Counted from the first letter of the stretch, positions 37,181 through 49,382 are shown. The stretch is 64,000 bases of DNA from Erythrophleum ivorense (GCA_026724425.1 JAIUCV010000009.1:16875294-16939293), one strand, 5' to 3'. Numbers and translations: made by a program. The notes: generated from the sequence alone by a model not told the origin.

Positions 37181-37710
37181 TAAGGGTAGTCCACTAATCT
37201 CTTTAGGGAATACCTCTGGGAACTCCCTCGCTATGGGAATCTCATCTATACCCTCTTTTACCTCAGCCTGAACTAAAAAGAAAATCAAATACCCCTGACA
37301 ACTATGCCCTAGAGATCTTTCAGCCTGGGAGGTAGTGATAATAGATAACTCAGCCTTAGTACTAGGCATAGTCCCACACTCGGGTAAAGTAATGCACCTA
37401 TGGCTACAATCTAGTGTGGCATTATTTACAGACATCCAGTTCATGCCAATGATCACATCAATATCAATAAAGGGCATACAAATCAAATTAAGGGTGGTCA
37501 AGCAATGATTAAACTAGATCACACAATTCAAACAAACATGGGAGGTAATGACTCGATTTCCTGTGAGGGTGGATACATGCAACTCATATGGCAATGTATG
37601 CATACTCAAACCCAATCCCTAGTACAGTCATATGATATAAAAGAGTGGCTAGCACCTAAATCAAATAATATAGTCATAGAAAAATTATTTATTCTAATAG
37701 TAACTTAAAT
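37180..37710 (-). pseudogene. Aspartic protease and protease-RT linker (decayed)
   Basis: The protease active site lies at 37654-37662 and reads D-L-G followed by ASHSFIS, where the family has D-S-G or D-T-G. This is a single base change in the Ser/Leu codon. The second protease landmark, DVIIGMNW, is near 37440. The linker to RT is open at 37025-37501 and includes REFPEVFPKEISGLP. The protease would release gag and pol products; the active-site change alone should impair it. Confidence 0.82.
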
Positions 37711-37839
37711 CAGACTCGGGGACTGGCTAGCCTCTTGCTGTGATAGGGCAAAGACTCTACCCTGGGTCTGTGGTTTGGGAGGATGAGCCATCTCCCTCGG
37801 CTGTGTGATCTGCAATAGAGCCTGTGGAGGAGCTTAGGT

Positions 37840-37881
37840 ACAATCCCTGACTATGTGCCCTGGCCTGCCACATCTAAAACA
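37840..37881 (-). other. Intact CCHC zinc knuckle in gag
   Basis: The 14 codons read C-x2-C-x4-H-x4-C with glycine at the usual place before the histidine. Nucleic-acid binding is its known role in gag. Confidence 0.85.
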
Positions 37882-38947
37882 TACATTTTACCCTGCATAG
37901 CACGGTCTAGTACCATGGTTCCTGCCATACTAGGGACATATGGTAGGTGCAGCACTGCCTTTACTGGACTGAGTCCTTTGTCTCTTCCCTTTTCGGCTCT
38001 AATAACTCTTTCCACCTCTATGGCTAGTCACTGTAGCCTGGGAACCCTCTCTAGGTCTCTTAGGGTCAGGGAGGGCAAGGGGTGGTTTGGTGTTGAAGCT
38101 AGGCTGTATCATCCTGGGATTTGTTACTGTAACTCTGCATACTTCTACAAGGGTGTTGAAGTGCCTGATTCTATGTGGCACTACCCTATCTCTGATCTCA
38201 ATGAGCAACCTCTTCTCTAATCTATCTGCCCTCCATCTTTCATCATCACGTCTCTATAAGTAGGAGGAATATTTGGAGAGCTCAACAAATTTTTCTACAT
38301 ATTGTCCACGGACATCCCCAGAGTCTGCTTAAACAGAATGAATTTTGATTCCTTTTCGTCTCTGATGGAATTAGGGAAGTACTTCTCGTGGAAAACCTTA
38401 AGGAATGCCTCCCATGTAATTGGGGCATTCCTTGCTCTCAGGATAGGCTCAGTGCCCTTCCACCAATAATTGGCTTCTCCCTATAACTAAAATAGAGCCA
38501 TCTTGGCTTTCTGCTCATATGTGCACTCCATCACCTCAAAGATTTTCTCTAATCCCATGATCCAGGCCTCAGCTTTATCTGAATTCATTTCACCATCAAA
38601 GGTGGGAGGCCCAAACTTTCTGAATTGAGTGATAACTTTTCTAGTTGAGGGTTGCTACTGTGCAGGAGGCGTCTAAGCTGGTGGAATTGGGGCAATAGCC
38701 TGTATGTGTGGCTATGGGTCTAAATGAGTCACCCCTGAATGCTCGGGATGATCTGAGTGTAGAGGTGGCTGAGGAGGAGTAGGTGTAAGGCCCTGGCTGT
38801 CTCTCTCAGCAAGCTGTTCCTATAACTACATAATAACAGCCTGCTACTGATCCAAGCCAGCCATGATGGACTGTAGGGCTCTAGCAACTGGATCACTAAG
38901 TCTGGCTTCATCAGCACGAGCCACTCTAGAGGGCCGACCTCTCCTAG

Positions 38948-40329
38948 TGTGACAACCCTACCTTTTTATCACTGTAATTATGGTTAAATATACAATTAAC
39001 AATTAATTATCAAGGTTTGAGTGGTTACAATCTATCACATTGTGAAAATATGGGAAAAATTTAAACCTTGATGTTAGGGTCATCACCATACCACCACACA
39101 AATCAAAATTTACATAAAAGAAATCCTACTACCATAAAGGGTTTATGATACAACCATTCATCAGTTTCAATACCCAATAGCCTTCCACAAGTGTCCCTAT
39201 ATTGTCTCTTAATTTCACAAATCTCGCCGCGGTGAGTTGGACCTTCGCTGTGGCCAACCTATGTGGCGCCACGGCGGAAACGCCTCATGAAGCTACTGTT
39301 CTTGACTCCCACAATTCTCGCCTTGGCGCAATATATTTGTGCCGCGGCGAGTTTTGCCTCTGTCCAACCCTTCTTTTATTTCCTCTACTGGCGCCGTGAT
39401 AGGACATAATGCACCGCGACGAGTTTTGGTTCTGTTACCCTCATAGACGATTTTTTTCACTTTGCGCTGTGGCAAGATTTATCAGGCCGCGGCGCTCCTC
39501 GCCATTGTCACTTCCTGGGCCAATTTTTTTTCCTTACACTGTGGCGGAATTGGTTATACCGCGGTGCCCTTCGGCTCTATCTCTCCTTTAGCCACGGTGA
39601 AGCCTTCTTAGCTGCGGTGGAACTCTCTCCTGTGACCATATTACCCAAATTTCGCCCTCTACACTCCAAATCTTATCTTAGAAACACTCTAGGTCCACCT
39701 ACCCTTGTTTTATGTGGTCCTAATGATGTTTATCTACCCCATTTACCCATCAATCCGTCCATTATCCTTGCAAAACTTAAATACTACTTCCTACTTACCC
39801 AACTAGCTCATATCAGCAAATTCATGAATATATGACAACAAGAACACATGCATTAACAGTAATTAACATCCCATGCACATTCTATAAAGATTCCATTCAA
39901 CAATAGCTTATGTCCACATCCAAGGCATCATAAGACTACAATTCCCATATGGTAATCCATATCATAATTTTAACAAAACTATATATATAATACTATAAGT
40001 TCATACATTAGTATTCAACTATAATGAGACTTAAATCCTTAACGGTTACATTTCAATTAAACAAAATATAAATGCCTACACTTGGCAACATGATTACATG
40101 ATGATGCTATGTAAACTAATAACAAAATTGCATCTACCCTATTCTACTCAGACCAAGTGTAGCTCCCCACACACGGCCTCAGCTCATGGATATTCATCCA
40201 CTTGCTTACCCTTATCCTTACCCGAGGAATCTTCACTTGAAATATTAATTTCATAAAACAGGGTGAGATATAAATCTCAGTAACTAAGGCAATTCCATCA
40301 TATATCCAATTTAATTAGCATATAAGCAT
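38948..40329 (-). mobile_element. Solo LTR A, segment 1 (3' part)
   Basis: On the + strand it begins TGTGACAACCCTACC. LTR A spans 38948-46963 with CCTAG at 38943-38947 and 46964-46968. After removing LTR B it is about 2.76 kb. It carries the CCGCGG-type array at about 39225-39610 in a strongly decayed form. It is the oldest of the three nested copies of this family, since B lies in it and C lies in B. Confidence 0.88.
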
Positions 40330-40668
40330 TGTGACAACCCTACCTTCTACTCATTGTAATTATGGTTAAATACAAGATTATTAGTTAATGATCAAGGTTT
40401 GAGGTCATTATATTTTACCGTTTTACGAAAATGTGAGGGAATTTGAACCTTGATGTTAGGGTCATCACCATGCCACCTTAGCAAAATAAAATGTGCATAA
40501 AAGAAATCTTACTACCATAAGAGGCTCATGATTTAATCATCCATTAAATTCAACACTCAATAACCTCCCGACTTGTACTCTTAAATCATTCCCCAAATTT
40601 CACAAATCTATCGCCGCGGCGAGTTGGACCTTCGCCACGGCCAACCTATGTGGCGCCGCGGCAGAAAT
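40330..40668 (-). mobile_element. Solo LTR B, segment 1 (3' part)
   Basis: On the + strand it begins TGTGACAACCC. LTR B spans 40330-45581 with perfect AGCAT duplications at 40325-40329 and 45582-45586, about 2.57 kb after removing LTR C. This segment ends in GAAAT, duplicated at 43345-43349. Confidence 0.88.
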
Positions 40669-42194
40669 TGTAACACCCCATAATTAATTAAGGTATTAAT
40701 CATGGATTAGAATTAATTAAGAGTAATTAATATGGGCTCATTAGGCAAGTTAAGTGAATGGAGACTTTAGAGAGATAAATTATTAATATGGGTTTAAGAT
40801 TTAATTGGGATAGAAATTCTATCTAGGCCTAAATTAATAGATCATGAGAATAGGCTAATGGAGGCCCAATGGATTATGTGCAGACCTAACATAATTTAGT
40901 GGGATGGAGGCTCAAAATCTACCTTGTATAGACTCCTCTAAGTGGCCCAATAACCCTTGTGCAGACCTAAAATTCTTGAGCTTCTCAAACTTGGTCCAAG
41001 CTCAATTAAATTTCAGCAACCCAAATGCATAAAAACTGGCCCAGTAAATTCTGCAGCCCAACACCTCTAAACTGGCCCAACAAACTTAAAAAATCTGAAG
41101 CCCAAGTGAAGATGGATCTCGGAGCAGCCCATGACCCATACTTGACCCAACTTAAACCCTAATACCCCACCCACTTACTCACTTACTGAAGCATAAGATT
41201 CAAGAAGCAAAATCGGAGGTGGAGAAGGAGGCTAAGGTTTGGGACCAAAATTCTGCATTTTCTCATATTTAGAGCAAGATTCAGCCAAGGTAATAGTTAT
41301 ACAACTTAATCCTCTCATCTTCCTCCTTAATTTGGTCCGATTAGTTTTTCATTTGGAGCATTTTCATCCTACCCAAAAATCTGAAATGTGAGTGTTTGGG
41401 GATTTTCTTGATGAAATTCGTAGGTTGGGATTAAGGCTGACCTTGGGTGACTTTAAACCCTCCATTTTGATGCTTTAATTCTTAATTTGAGACCCCCATA
41501 GCTAATCTACAAAATGGGTATTAATTATGTACGAATTTGCTTAGGATTTTGGGTGGAATATTGAATTTTCTGGTGGAGGAAACTTAAATCCGAAATTGGG
41601 ACTGGTTGTGGCTGGGTAAATGATTTTTGGGTAGTCATTGGTATTTTAAATTCCTTGGGTACTGATTATGATTATTAATGATAAATTAGAGTAGTAATTA
41701 TGTGATGTTATGGTTATAGGAGGAATTCTGCACAATTGGTGATTGTTACAAGTGTCTACAAGTGAGGTAACCGGGTTTATATCAATTCCATGTGTATATT
41801 TGATTTAATTCCATATGTTGCTATATATGATTGATTGAAAAATGCTGAATGAATTGGTTGGCTATCTGTTGATTTGTGATTGGACCTTGTGAGTCCATGG
41901 TGGAGCTGTGGTGCGGCTGCCACCCGTGCATGTGCTATGATCAAGCACCGGGTTATGATCAAACCCCAGTTGCACTGAGCCCCGGTTGTGCTCAATGAGG
42001 AGTAGGTGCCGTGGATGGGCCTCTCCGGTGTTAATGGCCTTTAACATGTGATAATATGATTGCTAGTATGGGATAGTAATCATGATAGCCTAATTGTTTC
42101 ATTCGCTGTTATAATGGATATGATTCTGATGTTGATTTTGATTTATGCATATATGGTAATTATACTGGATATATAATGGAATTGCCTTGGTTAC

Positions 42195-42237
42195 TGAGAT
42201 TCATATCTCACCCCGTTTTATGGGATTAATATTTCAG
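42195..42237 (+). promoter_or_regulatory. LTR hairpin plus acceptor-like AG
   Basis: The stem TGAGAT/ATCTCA with loop TCAT (42195-42210) is followed by CCCC, TATGGGATTAAT and ATTTCAG/GTG (AG at 42236-42237). With the donor-like GT at 41290 it would define an intron of about 948 bases inside the LTR. The same module is at 50920-50962. Confidence 0.5.
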
Positions 42238-42849
42238 GTGAAAGTTCCTCGGGTAAGGATAAGGGTAAGCAAGTGGATGAACATCCATGAGCTGAGGCCG
42301 GGTGTGGGGAGCTACACTTGGTCTGAGTAGAGTAGGATAGATGCCATTTTTGTTATTAGTTTACATAGCATCATCATGTAATCATACTGCCAAGTGTAGG
42401 CATTTATATTTTGCTTGATTGAAATGTAACCGTTAAGGATTTAGAGCACATCATAGTGGGATATCAATGTATGAACTTATAGCAATATATATATGTATGT
42501 AATTCTGCTGAAATTGTGATATGGATCACCTTATGGGAATTGTAGACATATGATGTCTTAGAGGTAAGCTAATATTGAATGGAATATTTATAAAATTTGC
42601 ATGGGATGTAAATTGCTGATAATGTATGTGATCTTGCTGCCATTTATTTATGAATTTGTTGGTATGAGTTAGTGGAACAAGTAGGAAATGACATTTGAGT
42701 TTCACAATGGTAATGGATGGATTGATGGGTAAATAGGGTAGAATAACACCATTAGGATCACTTGAAACAAGGGTAGGTGGACCTAGAGTATTGCTAAGGT
42801 GAGAATTGGAGTGTAGAGGGAGAAATTCGGGTAATATGGTCACAGAAGA

Positions 42850-43115
42850 GAATCCCGCCGCGGCCAAGAAGGCTTCGCCGCGGCCAAAGGGGAGACGAGC
42901 CGAAAGGCACCGCGGCTCAACAAACCTAGCCGCGGCGCGAAGCGAAAAATTCACCCAGGGGGGTAACAGAACCAAAACCCGCCGCGGCGCGAGTCGGAAA
43001 ATTAAAATTGTGTTGGACAGAGGCAAAACTCGCCGCGAAGCGAATATATTACGCCGAGGCGAGTATTCTGGGAGTCGAGTAGAAGTTCCAGGAAGCATTT
43101 CCGCCGCGGCGCCAC
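42850..43115. repeat. GC-rich CCGCGG palindrome array in LTR C
   Basis: At least six CCGCGG palindromes (42857, 42880, 42911, 42932, 42980, 43102) with extended forms such as GCCGCGGCG sit in an otherwise AT-rich LTR. Sister arrays lie at 43383-43580 (B), 39225-39610 (A, decayed) and 51580-51825 (D). Confidence 0.75.
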
Positions 43116-43344
43116 ATAGGTTGGCCGCGACGAAGGTCCAACTAATGGATGTTTGGATACAGTAAGATTTCTTTTATGCACATTTCATTTTGTTAAGGTG
43201 GCATGGTGATGACCCTAACATCAAGGTTCAAATTCCCTCACATTTTCGTAATGCGGTAAATTATAATGACCTCAAACCTTGATCATTAACTAATAATCTT
43301 GTATTTAACCATAATGACAATGATAACAAGGTAGGGTTGTCACA

Positions 43345-45581
43345 GAAATGCTTCCTGGAACCTCTACTCGACTCCCAGAATTCTCGCCTCGGCGCAATAT
43401 ATTCGCGCCGCGGCGAGTTTTGCTTCTGTCCAACACCAATTTTAATTTTTCGACTCGCGCCGCGGCAGAAAACACTGGGTGAATTTTTCGCTTCGCGCCG
43501 CGGCGAGGTTCGTTGCGCCGCGGCGCCTTTTGGCTCTGTCTCTACTTTGGCCGCGGCGAAGCCTTCTTGGCCGCGGCGGGATTCCCTTCTGTGACCATTT
43601 TACCCGAATTTCACCTTCTACACTCCAATTCTCACCTTAGCAACACTCTAGGTCCACCAACCTTTGTTTTAAGTGATCCTAATGGTGTTTATCTACCCTA
43701 TTTACCCATCAATCCATCCATTACCATTGTGAAACTCAAATGTCACTTCCTACTTGTTCCACTAACTCATACCAACAAATTCATAATTAAATGGCAGCAA
43801 GAACACATGCATTAGCAACAATTTACATCCCATGTACATTCCATAGATATTCCATTCAACAATAGCTTACCTCTAAGACATCATATGTCTACAATTCCCA
43901 TAAGGTGATCCATATCATAATTTCAGCAAAACCACATACATATATATATAATGCTATAAGTTCATACATTGATATTCCACTATGATGTACTCCAAATCCT
44001 TAACGGTTACATTTCAATCAAGCAAAATATAAACGCCTACACTTGGCAATATGATTACATGATGATGCTAGGTCACTAATAACAAAAATTGCATCTATCC
44101 TATTCTACTCAGACTAAGTGTAGCTTCCCACACCCGGCCTCAACTCATAGATGTTCATCCACTTGCTTACCCTTATCCTTACCCAAGGAACTTTCACCTG
44201 AAATGTTAATCCCATAAAACGGGGTGAGAGATGAATCTCAGTAACCAAGGCAATTCCGTTATATATCCAGTTTAATTACCATATATGCATAAATCAAAAT
44301 CAACATCAGAATCATATCCATTATGACAGTAAATGAAACAATTAGGCTATCATGATTACTATCCCATACTAGCAATCATATTATCACATGTTAAAGGCCA
44401 TTAACATCGGAGAGGCCCGTCCACGGCACCTACTCCTCATTGAGCACAACCGGGGCTCAGTGCATCTGGGGTTTGATCATAACCCGGTGCTTGATCATAG
44501 CACATGCACGGGTGGCAGCCGCACCACAGCTCCACCATGGACTCACAAGGTCCAATCACAAATCAACAGATAGCCAACCAATTCATTCAGCATTTTTCAA
44601 TCAATCATATATAGCAACATATGGAATTAAATCAAATATACACATGGAATTGATATAAACCCGGTTACCTCACTTGTATACACTTGTAACAATCACCAAT
44701 GGTGCAGAATTCCTCCTATAACCATAACATCACATAATTACTACTCTAATTCATCATTAATAATTATAATCAGTACCCAAGGAATTTAAAATACTAATGA
44801 CTACCCAAAAATCATTTACCCAACCACAACAAGTCCCAATTTCGGATTTAAGTTTCCTCCACCAGAAAATTCAATATTTCACCCAAAATCCTAAGCAAAT
44901 TCGTACATAATTAATACCCATTTTATAAATTAGCTATGGGGGTCTCAAATTAACCATTAAAGCATCAAAATGGAGGGTTTAAACTCAACCAAAGTCAATC
45001 CTAATCCCAACCTACGAAATTCATCAAGAAAACCCCACAAACACTCACATTTCAGATTTTGGGTAGGATGAAAATGCTCCAAATGAAAAACTAATCGGAC
45101 CAAATTAAGGAGAAAGATGAGGGGATTAAGTTGTATAACTATTACCTTGGTTGAATCTTGCTCTAAGTATGAGAAAATGCAGAATTTTGGTCCCAAACCC
45201 TAGCCTCCTCTCCACCTCCGATTTTGCCTCTTGAATCTTATGTTTCAGCAAATGAGTAAGTGGGTGGGGTATTAGGGTTTAAGTTGGGTCAAGTATGGGT
45301 CAAGTATGGGTCATGGGCTGCTCCAAGATCCATCTCCACTTGGGCTTCAGATTTTTTTAGCTTATTGGGCCAGTTTTTGGAGTGTTGGGCTGCAGCATTT
45401 TGTTGGGCTAGTTTTATGCATTTGGGTTGCTGAAGTTTAATTGAGTTTGGGCCAAGTTTGAGAAGCTTAAGAATTTTAGGTCTGCACAAGGATTATTGGG
45501 CCACTTAGAAGAGTCTATATTAATTACTCTTAATTAATTCTAATCCATGATTAATACCTTAATTAATTATGGGGTGTTACA
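43345..45581 (-). mobile_element. Solo LTR B, segment 2 (5' part)
   Basis: It resumes LTR B after the GAAAT duplication and ends GGGGTGTTACA at 45581, just before AGCAT. It is homologous in reverse to LTR C along its length, including the reversed hairpin near 44224-44239. Confidence 0.88.
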
Positions 45582-46963
45582 AGCATGAATCAAAATCAAC
45601 ATCAGAATCATATCCATCATGTCAGCAAATGAAACAATTAGGCTATCATGATTACTATCCCATACTAGCAATATATTATCACATGTTAAAGGCCATTAAC
45701 ACCGGGAGAGGCCCATCCACGACACCTACTCCCTATTGAGCACAACTGGGGCTCAGTGCATCTGGGTTTGATCATAACCCGGTGCTCGATCGAAGCACAT
45801 GCATGGGTGGCAGCCGCACCACAACTCCACCATGGACTCACAAGGTCCAATCACAATTCAACAGATAGCCAACCAATTTATTCAACATTTTAAATCATTC
45901 ATATACAGCAACATATGAAATTAAATCAAATATATACATGGAATTGATATAACCCGGTTACCTCACTTGTAGACACTTGCAACAGTCACCAATGGTGAAG
46001 AAATCCTCCTATAACCATGTCATCATAGAATTACTACTCTAATTCATCATTAACAGTTACAATCAGTACCCAAAGAATTTAAAATGCTAATGACTACCTA
46101 AGAATCACTTACCCAGCCACTATAAGTCCTAAATTCGGATTAGAATGTCCTTCACCAGAAAGCTCAATATTCCACCTAAAATCCTAAGCAAATTCGTACA
46201 TAATTAATACCCATTTTATAAATCAGCTATGGGGGTCTCAAATTAACAAATGAAACATCATAATGGAGGGTTTAAACTCACCCAAGGTCAGCCATAACCT
46301 CAACCTACGAATTTTACCAAGAAAACTCTCAAATTCCCACATTTCAGATTTTGGGTAGAATGAAAATGCTCCAAATGAAAAACTAATTAGATCAAATTAA
46401 GGAGAAAGATGAGGAGATTAAGTTGTATAACTATTACCTTGGCTAAATCTTGCTCTAAATATGAGAAAATGCAGAATTCATGCCCCAAACCCTAGCCTCC
46501 TCTCCAAGCTCTGAATTTGCTTCTTGAGTTTCAACAAATGAGAAAGTGGCTGGAGTATTAGGGTTTAAGTTGGGTTTTAGTTAGGTCAAATGTAGGTCAT
46601 GGGTTGCTCCAAGGTCCATCTTCACTTGGGCTTTAGATTTTTACTTGTTGGGCCAATTTTTATACATTGGGTTGCTGAAGTTTAATTAAATTTGGGCTAA
46701 GTTTGAAGAGCTCAAGAATGTGGGTCTGCACAAAGGTTATTGGGCCATTTAGAAGAGTCTATACAAGGTGAATTTTGGACCTCCATCACACTAAATTGGG
46801 TTGGGTCTACACCTAACCCATTAGGCCTCCATTAGCCTCTTATTATGATCTATTAATTTAAGCCTAGATAGGATTTCTATCTCAATTAAATCTCAACCCA
46901 TATTAATTATTCCTAATTAACCTAATATGTGATTAACACCTTAATTAATTATGGGGTGTTACA
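45582..46963 (-). mobile_element. Solo LTR A, segment 2 (5' part)
   Basis: It resumes LTR A after AGCAT and ends GGGGTGTTACA at 46963, followed by CCTAG and the first codons of gag. Shared phrases with B and C differ at many positions, consistent with greater age. Confidence 0.87.
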
Positions 46964-47124
46964 CCTAGTGTTCACCATTATGCTAAAACACCATAACAAA
47001 CTGTAACATAAGCTAGGGAACACTTCCACCATCAAACACACTAAATTCATCCGAAAACAAGCTCATATGTATCTAGGCAACTTATAAACACAAGCCACAA
47101 CCCACAATGAGAGCCTGAACCTTT

Positions 47125-47136
47125 GCTTTGATACCA
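47125..47136 (-). other. Primer binding site, tRNA-iMet type
   Basis: The minus strand reads TGGTATCAAAGC, one base off the plant initiator-Met primer site TGGTATCAGAGC, five bases inside the 5' LTR end at 47142. Confidence 0.85.
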
Positions 47137-49382
47137 ATAAATGCAATACCATAAATTCTAGCTCATTTCATAACATTCATAAGCTTCACATCATCATTTC
47201 CATAAGAGCACATGAAAAAGAGATCGAAAATAATAGGTTTATTTGCATTGCGTCATACTTAAAAATTGCAATCCGTGTCACGTGGACCGTGTAAGCTCAT
47301 CCTATACATTCTCATATTTAATTACATCAAAACAACTCATTTGTATCACAAAATTATGCCCATAACTCATGGAAACCAAAATGGATCATGGAATATGGAG
47401 GTTCATTCTCGGCCAGATTTGCTCCAATTTCTGACCAAATTTTGAAAAATCATAACTAAATTTAATGGAACAGTACTTCAGGTTGGGCAAAATTACTAAT
47501 ACTATATAGAAATTTCAAAAATTCATATCTCCCTCTCTAGACCTCCAAATGAGGTGCTTCTAGTTGGCATGGGTCACAGTGATTGTCTAGTCTATGTATA
47601 AAATTTCATGACAATTGGACATCATTTGAGCCTCGGATGACAGAATTCAAATTTGGATCAAATGAATAGTGTAGCAGACCAAAACCATAAAAATTGCCAA
47701 ATTTGAAAAATCATTAAATATTCTGTAGATCTTCGAAAATTATGATCTTTATCTTTCCAAAAATCTCTCAATAAGATCTAATTGTATCCCAAATCTTAGA
47801 TCAAAACTAACTCCAAAAAGGGACATAGGATTCCATTATGGTCAATTTTGGCTCCATATAGGGTACCAAAGTTGCCAAATAGATTTCCCTTGGTCTTGGC
47901 ACCTTTTGGGCAAGTCTAAAAGTACATTTAAGACTTGTGTGAGCTGCCTAAATGGTCCCAAACCTCATGCATCTCATTTTGGCCTTCTCACCCACACTTA
48001 TGCACATTTACATCAAACTTCCAAATTACATAATTTGGCATTACATACTTAAATTGTATTCTAGAGTTCATACATCATATCTATACATTTAAATCTCACA
48101 TAATATTATATTTACACATATCTCAAGCGTCATGGATCATTTACAACATCATATACATCATGAAGCATCATTATGGTTCCAAAAAGAGAGAAGCTAGGCA
48201 TATGGTTGTCAATCTTTCTTCATTGTTGTTGGCTCCCATTACCATAGCTACTTGGTCCACCTAGCATGTTAGAGCATTGGAGAGGAGGGGATGAGATTCA
48301 AAGAATCCTAATAGCTCATCTCCCATTCAATCATATATAATATGTGCAAAGCAAGCTTTACAAATGCATGCATGAAAAAATAGAAATCATGAACATTTAA
48401 AAAGTAAACTTGGCATGTAAACAAATCATACAAAACATTCAAGAGCTCACCAAGTGTTTGGATTGGCCTCACACTTCTCCTCATGGATTTTGGACTTACC
48501 TCACCTATTCTTTGAGAGCTTTGGACTCAAACATACTCTTGGGAGCCCACTTTGCTTTTGGGAGACTCTTTACTTTGTCTCGACCAAGCTCAAGGATTCT
48601 TGGCTTATCCTTACCATGGTGAAAATTTCTGGGCCTCTCCACACTCAAGTAAACTCAAACAAACATCATGTATTCATTTGGAAGCATAACATAGCATCAA
48701 GAATCATGGCACATAAAGGCATGCTAGCATACTTTTCATAACTTAAAAATACACATACACACATTCTAAAACAAGCTAAACACACATCCATGCATGAGAG
48801 AAGGTAGGGAGAGCTACCTTGTATACAATTACACACTTTGTCCTTTGGATTCAAGCCTCCTCTTTCGACCACACACCCATAAATTGGTGGAGATGGTTTC
48901 TCTTAGCCTAGATACAATTTATGGGAGCCAATTAGGTTCATGAATTATATTCTAAGGCCACATAACTTGGTTAAACACTAGATTGCTCCATAACCTCCAT
49001 TATGGTCCATAAATGCATCTAATGAAGCAACAACCCTCAAACCATTTCTAGGCCTCATTCTTTCTTTTCAAATATGATTCTTGACTCCTTTTAAGCCTTT
49101 TGGAGTCATTACACCATTAAAACAAAGGGCGTAGTATCATATTGCTTCTTTAGGTCATAATATGGAACCTAAGGCACCAAATCAATTTCTATGAGTTATA
49201 AATTTTTTCCAAGGCCTCCTTTCATTTTTATTCATCAAATATGACTCAAGAATGGCCTTAGAAAAATTTAAGACTCTCCCTAGCTATATAAAGTATGCTT
49301 GGCCGAGACATAGGGGGTTTTTGGGCTCCTTGGAGATGTCTTTGTTTTCTTGAAGGAAGAAGCTTGTGGGGAGCATCTTAGG

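Larger units (their letters stand above)
40669..43344 (+). mobile_element. Solo LTR C (2676 bp), plus orientation, innermost copy
   Basis: It begins TGTAACACCCC and ends GGTTGTCACA, with perfect GAAAT duplications at 40664-40668 and 43345-43349. There are no internal domains, so it is solo. Donor-like CAAG/GTAATAG lies at 41290 and the hairpin/acceptor module at 42195-42237. The CCGCGG array lies at 42850-43115, near the LTR 3' end. It is nearly identical to LTR D at 49383 and sits inside LTR B in the opposite orientation. Open frames of up to 190 codons on its minus strand (42526-43098) follow the GC-rich array and are not genes. Confidence 0.92.
37711..46978 (-). pseudogene. gag of the chromovirus, cut by nested solo LTRs
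   Basis: ATG at 46978 begins MVNTRRGRPSRVAR. After about four codons the frame is cut by LTR A (38948-46963) and resumes at 38947. A Gln-rich N-terminal part follows. The retrotransposon gag domain is at about 38265-38640 (FGPPTFDGE-like start, then AEAWI, later EANYWW and FHEKYFP). The C-terminal CCHC knuckle CFRCGRPGHIVRDC lies at 37840-37881 with all four metal ligands present. A frameshift is needed near 38310. Between 38460 and 38850 eight in-frame stops are seen, all TAG. gag would form the virus-like particle. Confidence 0.85.

Noticed and set aside
37855..38220. 121-codon open frame on the plus strand
   Set aside because: Antisense to the gag C-terminal part with its CCHC knuckle; a shadow frame.
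42526..43098. 190-codon open frame on the minus strand, with related frames at 51251-51804 and 43337-43815
   Set aside because: All are the same LTR sequence (C, D, B) read across the GC-rich CCGCGG array, where stop codons are rare. There is no domain, and the frame is not shared in length among copies.
44388..44658. Recurrent 61- and 72-codon frames (also near 41777-42047 and 50502-50772)
   Set aside because: They recur only because LTRs B, C and D repeat. No coding signature or family resemblance.
47125..47136. Possible tRNA-Met gene
   Set aside because: Only the 3'-end complement is present, next to an LTR; this is a primer binding site, not a tRNA gene.
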